A DNA stretch of 64,000 bases from Taenia hydatigena (Eukaryota; Platyhelminthes; Cestoda; Cyclophyllidea; Taeniidae), in contig JADWOT020000001.1 of the NCBI GenBank assembly GCA_036345935.2, forward strand, positions 22,687,187-22,751,186, written 5' to 3'. Below are positions 39,161-52,160 of this stretch, piece by piece (position 1 is the stretch's first letter; the number at the start of each line of letters is the position of its first letter). The translations under genes were made by a program, and so were the position numbers. Below the pieces are notes generated by a model that saw only the letters and a list, made by a program, of their open reading frames with translations, made no database searches and was not told the DNA's origin.

Positions 39161-42100
39161 ACAACCCTACGTAGGTACTGTCCCATTCTGATCAACGTCT
39201 CCAGCCCTCCTTTCACTCAATCTTATGCGTCGACCATGGCCAAGCGCATCATGCTGCCACAAATCCTGAGACTAGATTAACCATTCAACCAATCACTCAC
39301 ATTACACGCATTTCATGATAAGAGTCAAGGATGAGTACACACTCAAACCATAGCATGACTAAACAATCGCTTACCTTGTGTATCCTTCTGCCATTGCATG
39401 CTCAAGAGTCTGCAGCTCGTCAGCCGCGTAAATCAGAAGCAGTGATGTTTCAACTAAGTAAACGCTGATGATCTATACACATTGGAAACCACCTGTTGAC
39501 GACATTATCTTACTGTCCTCACACGGATACGTCTGCCCAACAATTTTTCCCCGGGACACGTGTAGAACCTACGAAGGTGTTGCGATATGCCTGGGTGAGA
39601 CTTTGATATTGACAAACACAGGGAAGCTCATCGAAGTGAATATTCAGGCACAAAAACACACGTGGTGTAGCTGATATGAGGGTGATTACATTGCACATCT
39701 GGGTCACAGTGGGAATCAAACATGGTGCCGCGTGTAGGTCAGTCGTGGTGCCGTGCTAAAAGGCCAAAACATAGTGATATTTGCAGAATAGTCGTGAGTT
39801 ATTTATTAAAATATTTACAACTCAGAGTAGTTAGGCGGGAATCGTGTCTGTTATTTCGTAACCTCTCTCAACAGACCACTGCAGTGGACAAATCTGTCAC
39901 GTCCATCAACCGCCTTCTGTAAATGTTGAGTTCTACCGACCGCTATTTAATTGCATTAAGTAAGCACAGTAAAAGAAGCAGGCCTTGTATCTGTGCACGA
40001 GGTCACCAAAATGCTTTCCACCAACAATGCATTTCAAATGGATTTGAGTTAATTGAAAAGGCATAAAAGTAAATGCTGCGTAAATGTTCATTCTCTAAAT
40101 TAGGAGAATCCACTGTACAGATGCGAATGCAGTGCTTCGAGGCTTGTCTGGACTGAGAAGAATGCATGCACATATATTCGTAGAAGAGTAGGAATGAGGT
40201 CTGCTGATATGGCCATTAGACAAGGTAAAAAAAATGGCCATTCATGTCCGCACACGAAAACAAGAGCCAAGCAAACAACAACCGCGGTACAGCTACATAG
40301 GTATTGGCAATTTTCTCACCACCCATCAGGTGACCAAATCAGATGTCACTGATGCGCGTGACCCTCACTGCTCAAATGCGATGATGGCAGGAATTTGCAT
40401 TCGTCCAAGGCCTGCAAGAAATTACATGGCATTGGCACATTAATCTTGCTATTGAACACATAATGCAACACCTTTGCAAATGAGACGAACTCATGATATC
40501 ACCTCACTCGCAGAGACTCGCAGCGCGACTGGAGGGCAAGGCTTTCTGCATTTTCATGAGGAAAGCATCATCTCTATCCCAAATTCAAAGTTGTCGTGTC
40601 GGTTAAATTATGATGGTGCTGACATGCCATACATCTTACAAATTACGTCTTTTCAAACCATGGTGAAAGTTTGCACATCTATAAGATAGTTAACGTCAAT
40701 TTTTGGGTTTTTATCTCTTTGGAAAACGTTGAGGCGGTTAGGTACAATAAGGCGATGCATTTCGTACAACCTAGCAGGAGTGCAGTGCGAAACAAGAACA
40801 AAGAAGGTAGAAGCAAGAAATCACATTTTACCAACCTTTTGGTTTGAAGACGTCAGAACTAATTGATGGCAGTTTAATGGATAGCTACTGCTTCCAGTCA
40901 ATAATTTACACTGACTAATTTGCTACAACCTACGACTTTGCAGAAAACGGTCGTATAAATTAGGAACGCTTGCTCGACGGACACCTGACCTTAATCTCTT
41001 AATTGTGTAGCGCCACAGAATCATCCTCAAAACATAAAGAGCATAATGTTCGGGGCTACTCGTTTGGCTTAGAGACCAGTCTATCCAACGAAGGCAACAC
41101 GGTGACCCAAGCACCCATAGACGCAAACGGGAACTAAACAACTAACCAATGTGTTACAACCGACATGTGGAAAGTGCGAAGAACGATCGAAGTAAGCAGT
41201 CTTCACCTGCCAAATCAACTTACACAAGTGTCAGACATAACCGATTATTTTACATTGAGCAGCGACCACATATCAACGTGCAGTGTATCCATTGTCAAAG
41301 AATATTCCTGTTTCGCACCACCACACTATCTGTGTAGATGACGTGGTGGTACTTATTTGGGCTACTCAAGACCACAGTGAAAAGCCGTTAGAGTTTTAAG
41401 GTAGGATCCAGGAAGGGGCATTCGCGATGAGGTCAAGAAAATGTCAACCTTTGATATATTATTTTTAGCCCGATGGCCTCGAACCTTCTGCCAAGTGCAC
41501 TAGCGAAGGAACAAATGACAAAACATAACTGAGGTGTGGGTGAAAGGAACCCTCAAACAGCGAACAAGTTTATTGTCGCACTCGCCGAACTTGTGCGTAC
41601 CTCAGTCTGCGCAGATGGTGCTTCCACTTAATGATGCAAGCGTAGGGGCATGCCGGTTAACCCTTCATTCATTCAATGTGACAGCAATGCATCTTGAGCC
41701 ATTCCACTGAAACTTCTTACCATTTAAATGGTTACGCACGGAAATGTAAATGCACATCAACTTATTAAAATTATTGTTCGAAACGAGGTCTGCGTACTAT
41801 CAAGGAAGAACTGATAATGCCTCACTCACAAAACGTCTACTTGTTCCTACATTTAAGGCATTTCCAAAGTTATCGGTACCTCAAATTTTAGGTTACTGCA
41901 TTCCCGTCTGTTTGAAATGGACATGCCTTCACCGCTACGTCAAGGTATACAACTTATTAAACATTCCGAGACAAGAACCAAACTGTCTATCCAGTTCTCT
42001 GAGGGCTAATTACATTTGACAAATTTTACAAAAGCTCAAGTCCACTTGACTACACCCTTTCCCGCTAAGAAAGCCACTCCATCTACTCCACGAGGCACGC

Positions 42101-42499
42101 TTATCAGAGTTCTCTCCTCGGTAGGAACCACTTCTTGGCAGACAGACAGATGGAAGCCACTCTATGCTTCAGATTCAATAGGCTTCATCCAACGTTGGTC
42201 TCCAACATCGGTGTGCACGATCAGCCAGACATATCTGAGCGACTGAGTCAGTACTGCTCTCTGTAACACCCTCAGTCATGATAGCCCATTAGCGAGGGGT
42301 CTAGTCAAATGGCTTTTCACCTACCCCTACATGGTCCTTTCGACCGTCTCCAGCATCGACACTGGTTGGCTCGATTGATGGCACAGCAGCTGTCGACGCT
42401 GTCGCTCCCATGTACGTATCCCCGCAGTACCCAATAGACCAAACTAAAACAATAGGTGTCGTGTAACTAATTATTGACGTTGTGCTTGGTACAACCAGA

Positions 42500-44625
42500 C
42501 TAAGGCAATTTGCGACCGTCTTTTGACAGTAGTTTAATAACTTCTCTTTCATCCAATAATTCAGCTGACATCTTGAGAAACCCATAGCGATAATTGACTG
42601 CTCGAGCAGAGCTCTTGGCGTCATCGGAAGTGGTAAAACATGCAATCAAGTGATGCGGCCTCAGGAGTCGCATCTCTACTAAGTCCTGGCCCAAAATCAT
42701 TTCTAACTCCAGCATCGTAAAGAATTTCGGGACTCGAAGAATTTGAATCCAGCCCAACTCCTTTCGCAATACTATTGAGTTGAGAATAGCTTCCACTTCT
42801 TGTGCCTTCGACTTCAAACCCAAATATGATTTTAAGTCACTTGGTTGTCTATGTGATTTCGGCTGGTCACGAAGTCGTTGAATCCGATCGTCAATCATCT
42901 AACGAAGAAAAAGCAACTTTATAAGGACTTCAATTGAAACTGTTCACATAAAAGCATAACTCACTTTTGCCTTGTGCAGAAGCCTCTCCAGTAGTGTTAT
43001 AGGACACACTCTCTCCACATTCTCTGCTGTGCGCTTTTCAAAAAAGTTTATCTAAAGGGCAAACCGCACACACAAACAGACAAACATCATTTTAAAAAAA
43101 GAAGTAGTGCTTAGATCCAAACCTACTGATGCGATAACATTGGACTCACAATCTCTTCTCTTTCTGTTGGTTGCTGATGGTGGCATAGTGGAATAACAGG
43201 TGTTGTACCCCTGTAGATGTGGAAGATGTGTCGGCATTCAGGAGCTGGTTTGTTGAATTCCAATGGGTCATGCGAACTTGGCCCCGGTCGAATCGGCTGA
43301 AGCAGACTAAATGAAATAGGTGGTTTAGGTGGCAAGGCCTTGCCACCTGTCGACCTAGTTGAGCCTGGTAGTAAAAGGGGTAAAAAATAAGCAATTTCAC
43401 TCTGAGATGACAAACAAACCATTCACTCAATGCCAGTGAAAAAGACTAAGCGCAAGCATTTGGAATTTCATCAAAGCGTTTAAAATAATATGCTGTTGAT
43501 CATTAGGAATAAGCGCAGCAAACATTTAGTTATGGTGCATCATTCGTAAGATGTCAATTCTTTTACCGATGCTGTATTGAAATATGATCTTTGGTAGGCA
43601 GTGTTGGAAAAAGATTAAAAGTGACATCAGCAAATTTGGACTATTGAACATTGCTAAAGATAGGGGAACAACTCAGTCGGTGATTCAACAACAAAGAGAA
43701 GGCTATGCAGACACACGATAATAGAGAGAGGAAGAGAGAGAACTCACGAATCATTTCTAACAGACGCAGTCGTGTTAGTAAGTGCTACCCGAAACCAACA
43801 GAATTTATACTGATCACTGATGCCAGTTAACATTCAAACGACCAATCGCATGACGCAAATTAAACTGAATCTTCTGCGTGCTCGTTTCGCCACCACACAG
43901 CTTAACACGGCACGGCACATCAACGGGGTCACATGAGGTCATTGCAATCCATATCCAGGTGTCGTGTTGTCAATGCAACTAAACACGTGTAGCTAGAAAA
44001 TTCACACTTGCAACGATGTGAATACGAATGCAGTTTCCAATTCTCCCATTCCTTCTCACTCGACTACACCCACGTTCGCAAATGGGTCACATTCTACCGA
44101 TCCCCTCCTAGCTTGCAGAAGCTTCAATTAGTATTATTATAAACCTGGTAGATCAGCGACACGCTGACTTATTTGACACTTCACCACCACCCAACACATA
44201 TGCCACATATTTCGTCTATGGTGGTGCCAGATGCAACAGAGGACCAGTTGCATTCAACAAGCCTACGAACTGACTGTGATCTCACTCGGTCCGTGTGCGC
44301 TTGTGGTGGTGTACACCGCTGCTGCCGGGACTCCGCAAGTAAAGGTAATTTTTGGATGCAAACTCACGACACCTATTTGTGAGGTGACAGAGCAAACATG
44401 CAATTTTTAGGGGATGGTCCTAATATCCTCACGCAGATGCGAGCGAGCGACCGACAAGCTGGTAGGCACCAAACCTTCGAAAGGGCGTGGTGACTTGTGA
44501 GGATGTGATGACAGACCAGCTAGTGACTTGGATTTTGACGTCCTCCTATCAGAGAGGAGGGTATGGGCAAAGTTTTGTGGGCATAGGTATAACAGAGCAG
44601 GACAAGTGGGGCGAAGGACATTCAT
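42500..44625 (-). CDS. Unrecognised four-exon gene, 287 residues, possibly mitochondrial
   Basis: Exons are 44625-44433, 43364-43150, 43021-42965 and 42898-42500. The introns (1068, 128 and 66 nt) are GT-AG with donors GTGAGG, GTGAGT and GTGAGT, and phases 1, 0 and 0 agree across every join; the total is 864 nt including TAG. The N-terminus starts MNVLRPTCPALLYLCPQN, has no acidic residue before residue 26 and is then Arg, Lys and Ser rich, as in mitochondrial presequences (inference). Exon 2 is Pro-rich. Exons 3 and 4 look helical and charged (LLERLLHKAK, EVEAILNS, ELLDEREVIKLLSK). I recognise no domain. Exon 3 could use a different acceptor, but only the one leaving 57 nt keeps the frame. 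The exon 1 region is duplicated at 54.37-54.56 kb, while exons 2-4 are single copy. It could be a mitochondrial ribosomal or assembly factor, but that is a guess. Confidence 0.6.
43365..44432 (-). other. First intron of the unrecognised four-exon gene
   Basis: A 1068-nt intron, much longer than the other introns in the window. Its 5' part (about 43955-44432) is duplicated with unit 2, while its 3' part (43365-43955) is unit 1 only. The unit 2 deletion or unit 1 insertion boundary therefore falls inside this intron, near 43955. Confidence 0.5.
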
Positions 44626-45739
44626 TCTTTGCTACCGCTACCGTATAGTCGATCATTAGCACAGCAGTTTAAGGAAGTATATCGACACACAGCAGCCAAA
44701 TGCATGAGATTTAGTGATAGGTAGAGTAAATCTCTACCGAGACTATGATTTGGAGTCACGAATACTGACGAAATGTTGGCTGCATACACTTGACTTCAGT
44801 CGGCGTCTTAAGGTGAAAGGCTCTTCCTCCTTGTTGATCGCGTAAGGGAACGAGGTGCTCCAGCTTATGGAGTTGTTACTACCGTCGTTCAAAGAAAAAG
44901 GGCTTTCATAGGTGTCCAACGGATTGGTGGATTTAGAGGTGATATAGTGAACCATCAAAAGTGATCAAACGGGGAAGTACAGCTTGTACACTCGGCTGGA
45001 AGCCCAAATCAACTCACCACGCATCAATACCTATGCAATATGGTGAAGACACACACATGTTGACAGGATTAACCCCAGGATTGCAATAAAACTTCATTCG
45101 TTTTAATGTAAAATGCATGAGAGTGGCCGAACCGAATTGGTGTGCTGCCGCAGGCACATGCACACGCACACACAGGCGACGAGTTTAGAAGGGTGAAGAT
45201 GTACAGTACTAAGGGTAGGAAGGAGGCGGTGGTGTGTGAAGGCTTGAGAGGTGAGTGTTGTGTGTGCGGCATGGGGTGTAAAGAGGTAGAGGACATTAAG
45301 TCGGACACACGCGTTGCTGGAAATGTGCCTACGATTTGAGCTTTTTCATCGCGTCTTGTCCCTCATAATTTAATTTTAACAAATATGACGATAACAACCA
45401 AGTCGCACACGTTCCTCATAATTTTTGAGGAAGCATCTGGAAATTTGATTAAAATAAGAGAGCTCTCGGTGGGGTTTCTTCAGTATTTCGTCCAATGTGG
45501 ATTACATCGTCAGACCCTACTTTTGATGCGTATTGTGACATTCATGATTAAATTTGCCATGCAGTGATCTACAAAGCTTAATTTTTAACGTTAATTAATT
45601 TTTCGAATTCCTAGAAAATCGCACTTAAAATGTTGCAATAAGCTAAGTCTGAGTAAGCGGTGAGTGGGTATAAATGTAAAAATAATGTTGTTAGATTTAA
45701 AGTCGAATCCAATTATGAAAGATAAGTAGCTAAAATACC

Positions 45740-45895
45740 TTCCATACGCATGTCTGGCAGCAAACAATGTGAGTCTTCCCTGCTTAGCGATGCAGAAACA
45801 GTTATTTTAATTAAATTTCCACCACTCTTTGGATGGCATCGAATTTTATGCAGCGTATGTTCATCCAGGTCATTATTCTTGACCGAAATCACAGA
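45740..45895 (-). other. Exon-like open frame shared with unit 2
   Basis: On the minus strand an AG acceptor near 45896 precedes a frame reading KSVISVKNNDLDEHTLHKI and running to a possible GTATTT donor near 45738. The duplicated segment near 55960-56020 reads KSVILF, then DDLDE and LH before a stop. Conservation of the frame start hints at an exon of an unidentified gene. No domain is recognised. Confidence 0.25.
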
Positions 45896-46049
45896 CTTCC
45901 TTAAAATGTGTATCCTTTCCCTCAAAATATTGGCTCAGTCTCAACTACCAAGCAGTGCCACTTGCATCGGCACAAATTTTGGCCAGTGGCCACTAATCAG
46001 CCTACATGCTTCTGTTAGCTAAGGCTTGACGTGGAAATGTCAGCTAACC

Positions 46050-47250
46050 AATTTGAAATAGTGGTGCCACGTATGATATAATAGGAATAGACAAAACACG
46101 TAGCTGAGGCCCAAGCTGACGCGACAGGTGGTAGCTGAAGCCAAAGGAGAACTTGGAGGAGTCTTAGATGTTAACGTCTGAAACTTATGAAAGCCCCTGA
46201 TAAAATGAACACTATTGGCTTTGTAAACGCTTTGGTCTCACTTGTCTTTGATGTACATGACTCTGCGTGATGGCAGGAAGGCGTGCTTTTTATGCTGCAA
46301 AGACATTGCCAGCCAATGGCACATGCTGTCATCCCTAAACACAACACTAACTAAACTGGTATCTCAGATTCTTCAAACACTTTACACTCAAATTGCCTTT
46401 TTCATGGTTTACGTGTCTCAATTTCCAAATCTTTTTGTACCAGCGCCTTAGTGCTTTGAATCTATTTAGTATTCGACTGACTACATTGAATATTTCCCCA
46501 GCCATCTTGATTAGACTCATTTCTTCCGTGTGTACACTAAGAACTAGAGGAAATGCCTTCCCCTACAGTAGCGTCTTGTAGCCAAGACCATTTAGTCAGA
46601 GGCGATTACAAATCCAAGATTTTTCGCATTCTTCTATGCTATAACTTCTTGGAACAAAATTGCATAAGTGTAGTTTGGCCATAAAAGCAAACGGAAATCC
46701 GCGCAGTAAACTCTCTTCAACTCCTGACACCTAGGTGTTTGTGTCTCGAAGTGGAGAAAGGGAATGTGTCTTGCCAGGATGTAATCCAACCGACAGTGGC
46801 TGTCCGGCCGTGCTAGCATCTCGCAGCACTGGTCAAAGTTGCAGTCTGGAGAGACTCCTGCATCAACTGCTACCGAGAATATCTTTTGCAGAAGGGTGTG
46901 AAGGATCAGCGGGATTCTCTGCCTCAAGGTCTTAATCCAATCTGCAAAGCTTATGCCTTCCGTGAAGTAAGGAGGTCCGCCAAAGCTGCCACCTGTGTAG
47001 ACGGATCTTTTCAGTCCCCTCTCCCTCCTTTAACCATTCGAGCGAGTTGTTTACTTGCTTCTAAAATCCTCAATTATGGATCAAATGATGGTATAGGCTA
47101 ACTAGGCCGGATAGTCTAAAGCGGAGTGTGTCGGGCTCTAACGAGCAACCACGGTTATACAGGACCAGGCTAAAACTGACTTCCCGCCTCCGACATACAA
47201 AGCAAGTTTAAAGGACATAAAATTATATGTACCACCGAAAGGATTCGGTG
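46050..47250. other. Junction between duplication units 1 and 2
   Basis: No gene supported. Part of it (about 46630-46830) aligns with about 61585-61790: shared text includes 'tttggcca' followed by 'aaaagca', and 'tcgaagtggagaa' versus 'ttgaagtggagaa' followed by a conserved 'gtcttgcca'. This suggests unit 2 may once have continued to about 61.8 kb and was interrupted by the inverted-repeat region. Confidence 0.5.
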
Positions 47251-48199
47251 GCGGTGCACTCCAAGCATGATATTTGAAGATATAAACTATTCTCTAACTT
47301 CAGTAAAGTGTGCCCTAAGCAGGGCATTCTCAAAGTGCTTCCCTTTCACTCAGAGGCACTCACAAATTACTCGGTCTCATAACGTTCCGCTTACTGCTAT
47401 CATTGCCAAAAATTTTCGCTTGCCCTCATATCCCAAAATAAGAGAAAAAAAGAACAGTCATTTTCTCAGATGAAAACACTAGTTTTGGTGGTTTAGTTTA
47501 CCCTTCTTGAAGAATGAAAGGATTCGACAAAAAAGACCTCAGTAATTAGAAGAATCATGTGAAAATGCAGAAAGACGAGAGCCACTATATTTGCATGTGT
47601 TGTGACAGTCAGAACAACATCCATCTGGTTTTGGGTGGCATAAATATTAATTAAAAGTTATAAGCTTGGAAACGTTACTTCGGCTAGAGTCAAAAACCCG
47701 TTTGCAGTGTCACCGTGAAACGTAATTGCAGGTAAAATTAGAAGCATCATACGCAATCATTAGGTGAAGTAAGCATAAGGCAATTTATCAAGCTTGCTTT
47801 GCATCATTAAAGCAAGATTTGATTCTTAATTAAGAAATCACTTTTAAGCTGCAAAATTTGCCTCACTTTGTCCAAATTTTGAATTCCTGTTAGGCTGTTT
47901 GACATATGATGGCCTGTCGTGGGTGAAAATGTTTAAAAGTGCCTTGTGGATAAGTAGAGTTGTGGTCGAAATACGCTGTTGATTCAAAGCCTTCATCGAA
48001 TACGTCAAGATTACACTTGCCCAATTCAAATAACATGGTTTAACTTACTCAATTTTATGTAGCAGCAGCGTGGCTTGAAGTCGGTAAAGGTTGGAAGAAG
48101 AAGTTGTAGTGTACTAGCTGTGCATGGACTCGACCAAAAGCCCTTTATGAGCTTACGAACGAACTATGATGTGACCATGAGGTCTCTCGGTCCGTGTGT

Positions 48200-49560
48200 G
48201 CTTCCGCTGGCGTACATGTGTTCATCGAGAATTAGTAAACCGATTGTAATTTAAACAGGGAAGAGCCATTTTGTCAAAAGAATTAATCCCATACACTCAT
48301 AAAGATGAACGTAACTGACAATCTGGCCTTACTGTAGCTCATTTGATGCGCCAACTTGAAGCAAATATGCAACATCCTTCGGCGCATCATGGATTGCATT
48401 GTGGTGAGGAAGTTCATGAAATACACTCTTCTCAAATCATAACTGACTATTTTAAGAGTAATAACGCCTCCTATTATTTAAAAACGAAAGGTTTGTCTGC
48501 AAGTAAATAGAAACCAGAGATGCGCCTCGCCACCTCCTTCCCGCTGCTGCTTGTGTGCTGCTTCCCTTGAGGTATGTCGTGTGTACACACGCAGCCATCT
48601 GCAAAGCATGCTAACTCACACAACCCTTAGGCGCAGCGAGTATCCACAGTTAATTGACCCACACTCTCAAAGTTCTCTCGTTAATGGATGCTTTGCTCTT
48701 CTGCATTCTGGTGCCCGGTCTCCCAATGCGCTGCAAATGTTAATTCCACTCGTTGGCGAGATTGCCAATCCTTGCTGGTAAATTCCCAACCTCTCCGGTA
48801 GGATTGTCTCACGACTATGAGATGGAATTTGAGGGAAATGCTCTTACCTAGACGATATACTCAGCAACATTATTGTTTGCACTCCATCAACAGCTCATTC
48901 AATCTCCCATTCAAACAAACTTTTATTTCTTAGCCGCCTTTTGCGTTGCTCTATACGCAGCGAGTCCTCGTTATTACCTATAGGATTTAAAGCTAACTGA
49001 AGCAGTCTGCCACGCGTGGCCGCTATTTGGCACTGATTTAAAAGAGCACAGACTCTCATTTCTACTGCCCTTCCCTTTAATGAGAACAAGTCATCGAGCA
49101 TTCTCGCTGGTTTTGGGTAAGTGCTGTGCTGATGACAAGAATTTTCGGTTGAAGCTGCTCATCGGTAAGCCACTTATAAGGGTCTTTAAGATCGTTCTGA
49201 GCAAAATATGGAAGGAGCCATCACTTGCTCACGAATCCTTTAACACCGACCAAAATAGGCTGACTGAATAGCTGCTTACCGGCTTCTCATTTCCTTTCCT
49301 TCTAGCCACTACCAAATCTGACTGCCATACAAGTGGTAACAATGATCTAGGCGGTAATAGTATGTCAGTGTTTGTTTCAGGTATTTAGGCACAATTCACT
49401 TGCTAACAAATGTCCACAAATTACCCAAATATGTCTTTAGAATATGATGCTGCATCGCAGCCTTTCAAACGTGCTGGTCTATGTGTAAGGCTATCATTCG
49501 CTTAATAAGAAAAAGAACATTAGCCAGCAATATTTTGTCAACAGTTTCATGATTTATGAT
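48200..49560. repeat. Repeat R, copy 3 (3' truncated)
   Basis: Third copy of the repeat at 29695-31700. It stops near 49555, where the sequence switches to the equivalent of 39390 in unit 1. The junction reads 'atgattactattgcatgcc'. Confidence 0.75.
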
Positions 49561-50969
49561 TCACAATTTTATGATTACTATTGCATGCCCATGGGTCTGC
49601 AGCTCGTCGGCCGCGTATATCAAAAGCAGAGATGTTTCAAGTAAGTAAACGCCGATGACCTATACACATTGGAAACCATCTGTTGACGACATTATCTTAC
49701 TGTCCTCACACGGACGCGTCTGCCCAACAATTTTTCCCCGGGACACGTGTAAACCTACGAAGGTGTTGCGACATGCCTGGGTGAGACTTTGATATTAACA
49801 AACACAGGGAAGCTCATCGAAGTGAATATTTAGGCACAAAAACACACGTGTTGTAGCTGATGTGAGGGTGATTACATTGCACATCTGGGTCACAGTGGGA
49901 ATTTAAACATTGTGTCACATGTAGATCAGTCACGGCATCGTGCTAAAAGGTCAAAATCACAGAGGCATTTGCGGAATATTCGCGATTTATTGGATAAAAT
50001 ATTTCCAACTCAGAGTGATTAGGCGGGAACCGTGTCTGTTATTTGGTAACTCCTCTCAACAGACTACTGCAGTGGACAAATTAGTCACATTTATCAACCG
50101 ACCACCGTAACTGTTGAGTTCTAGCGACCGCTATTTAAATTGCATTAGGTGTGCACAGTAAAAGAAGCAGGCCTTGCATCTGTGCGCGAGGTCACCAAAA
50201 TGCTTTCCATCAAAGGTGCATTTTAAATGCATTTGAGTTAATTGAAAAGGCATAAAAGTAGATGTTGAACAAATGTCCGTTCTCTAACTTAGAAGAATCC
50301 ACTCTACAGATGCGAATGTAGTGCTTCGAGACTTGTCTGAAGACAGAAAAAGGGATTATTTGAGTAGAATACATGCACATAAATTCGTTGAAGAGTAGGG
50401 ATGAGGTCTACTGATATGGCCATTAGACAAGGTACAAAATAGCCGTTTGTGTCCGCACACGAAAACAGGGGCCAAACAAACAACAACCGCGGTACAGCTG
50501 CATAGGTATTGGCAATTTTTTCACCACCCATCAGGTGACCAAATCAGATGTCACTGATGCGCGTGACCCTCACTGCGGAAATGCGATGACGGCAGGAATT
50601 TGCATTCGTCTATGGCCTGCAAGAAATTATATGGCATTGGCACATAAATCTTGCTATTGAACATATCATGCAACACCTTTGCAAATGAAATGGCCTCTTG
50701 ATAACACTTCACTCGCAGAGACACGCTATACGACTGGAGGGCGAGGCTTTCTGCATTTTTAAAATTGTCGTGTCGGTTAAATTGTCCTGAGGAACAAAAC
50801 GAAATCAGGGACAATAGATTCGCTTAAGTGTGATTCCAGATGGCACATTGTGTTCCTACTTGTGAGTCAGTGTTGATACGCCATATATTTTGCACACGTA
50901 TAGCACATTTTAAGTCGAGCTTGGGTCTATATCATTTTAGAAAATGCTAGAGCAGTTTGCTACAATAAG

Positions 50970-52160
50970 ATGATGCATATCGTGCCTAAAGGAACGCCGC
51001 AATGAAATTGTTTGACTGCAACTGACTAGAAGTATCAAAACAAGCTATATTCGCATCAAACGCTCAGCGTATTGAGTACAGCACTGCACTCCTTATCGAT
51101 AAGGTGCAATGAGAGGATCGCAGCGAACTTCCAAGTGGCGGTGCAGGACACAAGACCGATTCAATAGCAAAAGCGATCTCTCACATTCCTTCTCGCACTA
51201 ATGGAGGGTTTCGGTCAGTAGTGAAGTTTGGAATAAAGCACACTGCTGAATGAACCCTCCACTGGAAACATAATAAGTGTCGCTCTACTGCGCATTGTCT
51301 CGTGGTCACCTCCGATCTGTAAGTTTACCTAGGGTGTTGTAACACCAGCCGCATTCGTTATTTTAGGTTCTTACATTAATGGTAGGATGCGCTCCGTACC
51401 GATGTCATTGGTCAAGTTGTCTCGTGCTAAGGTCATAGTGCTTTGCTCGGAAAACAGTGCAAGATTGAGTAATTGTGGGCTGTCCCATCGACCTCTCACA
51501 TCATTTAAAGTCGTCGACTGATTTACAAAACTGCAAAACATTTGTGCTGACTAAATTATTAGTTGTTAGCTTTGAACGCTAAGTAAAGGCAACTTCTGAT
51601 TAATCCCTATGACTCGATCTGACTTATGCTTCTTTTGAGAAATCAGTATGGAAGGCATAAAATTAGGAGTTATGCGACACTCAAGCGCTCTGCGCCGAGT
51701 TCCGTCGATACGGAACAAACAACATGGCAGGCTTTCTGCATTCTATACTGATTTGCTGTAAAAAACCTCACTAAACTCTAAACACTTAGGTGTGGGGAAA
51801 GGATCCGAAGACTAAACCTATTTGTTACGAATCCGTTAGTTCTTTGTGACATACCGACGAACTTTCAGTGCTAATCAAAAGGCGGTTTAGTGTACATTCA
51901 AAGATCGGCCGTCTGGTTCATGGCGAGGAAATGAATGAATTAGATGACAAGCATAACTCATCACCCACTCAGGATCATTGCGGTCTGATATCTTGAGTGC
52001 TGATTCCTTAAAAAGAGCGAGTTGGGACCGAATTAACAAACTAGACCTCTGGGCTTAGACAATGAATTTCACATTGTTTAAACTAAGTTACATTGAGTTT
52101 TGAGCAAGTAGGCCTTCCCACTCACACTGTAAAAGAGGCCTAAAAGGAATTGGTCTTGCG
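50970..52160. other. Unit-2-only segment of about 1.2 kb
   Basis: In unit 1 the flanks (about 40740 and 40790) are nearly adjacent, so this is an insertion in unit 2 or a loss in unit 1. I saw no long frame, terminal repeat or poly-A tract that would identify a mobile element. Confidence 0.5.

Larger units (their letters stand above)
32640..46050. repeat. Large tandem duplication, unit 1
   Basis: Collinear, direct orientation, with unit 2 at about 47250-56130. Paired segments in order are 32790-33340 with 47318-47830, 33600-34990 with 48200-49560, 39380-40740 with 49560-50970, 40790-41460 with 52160-52815, 41460-42160 with 53130-53830, and 43955-46050 with 53885-56130. Unit 1 alone has 35550-39380 and 42160-43955. 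Identity varies strongly along the units, from roughly three quarters to nearly perfect near 44.1-44.66 kb. Confidence 0.85.

Noticed and set aside
42301..42645. 114-codon minus-strand frame overlapping the last exon of the four-exon gene
   Set aside because: Out of frame with the phase-consistent exon 42898-42500; most likely a shadow.
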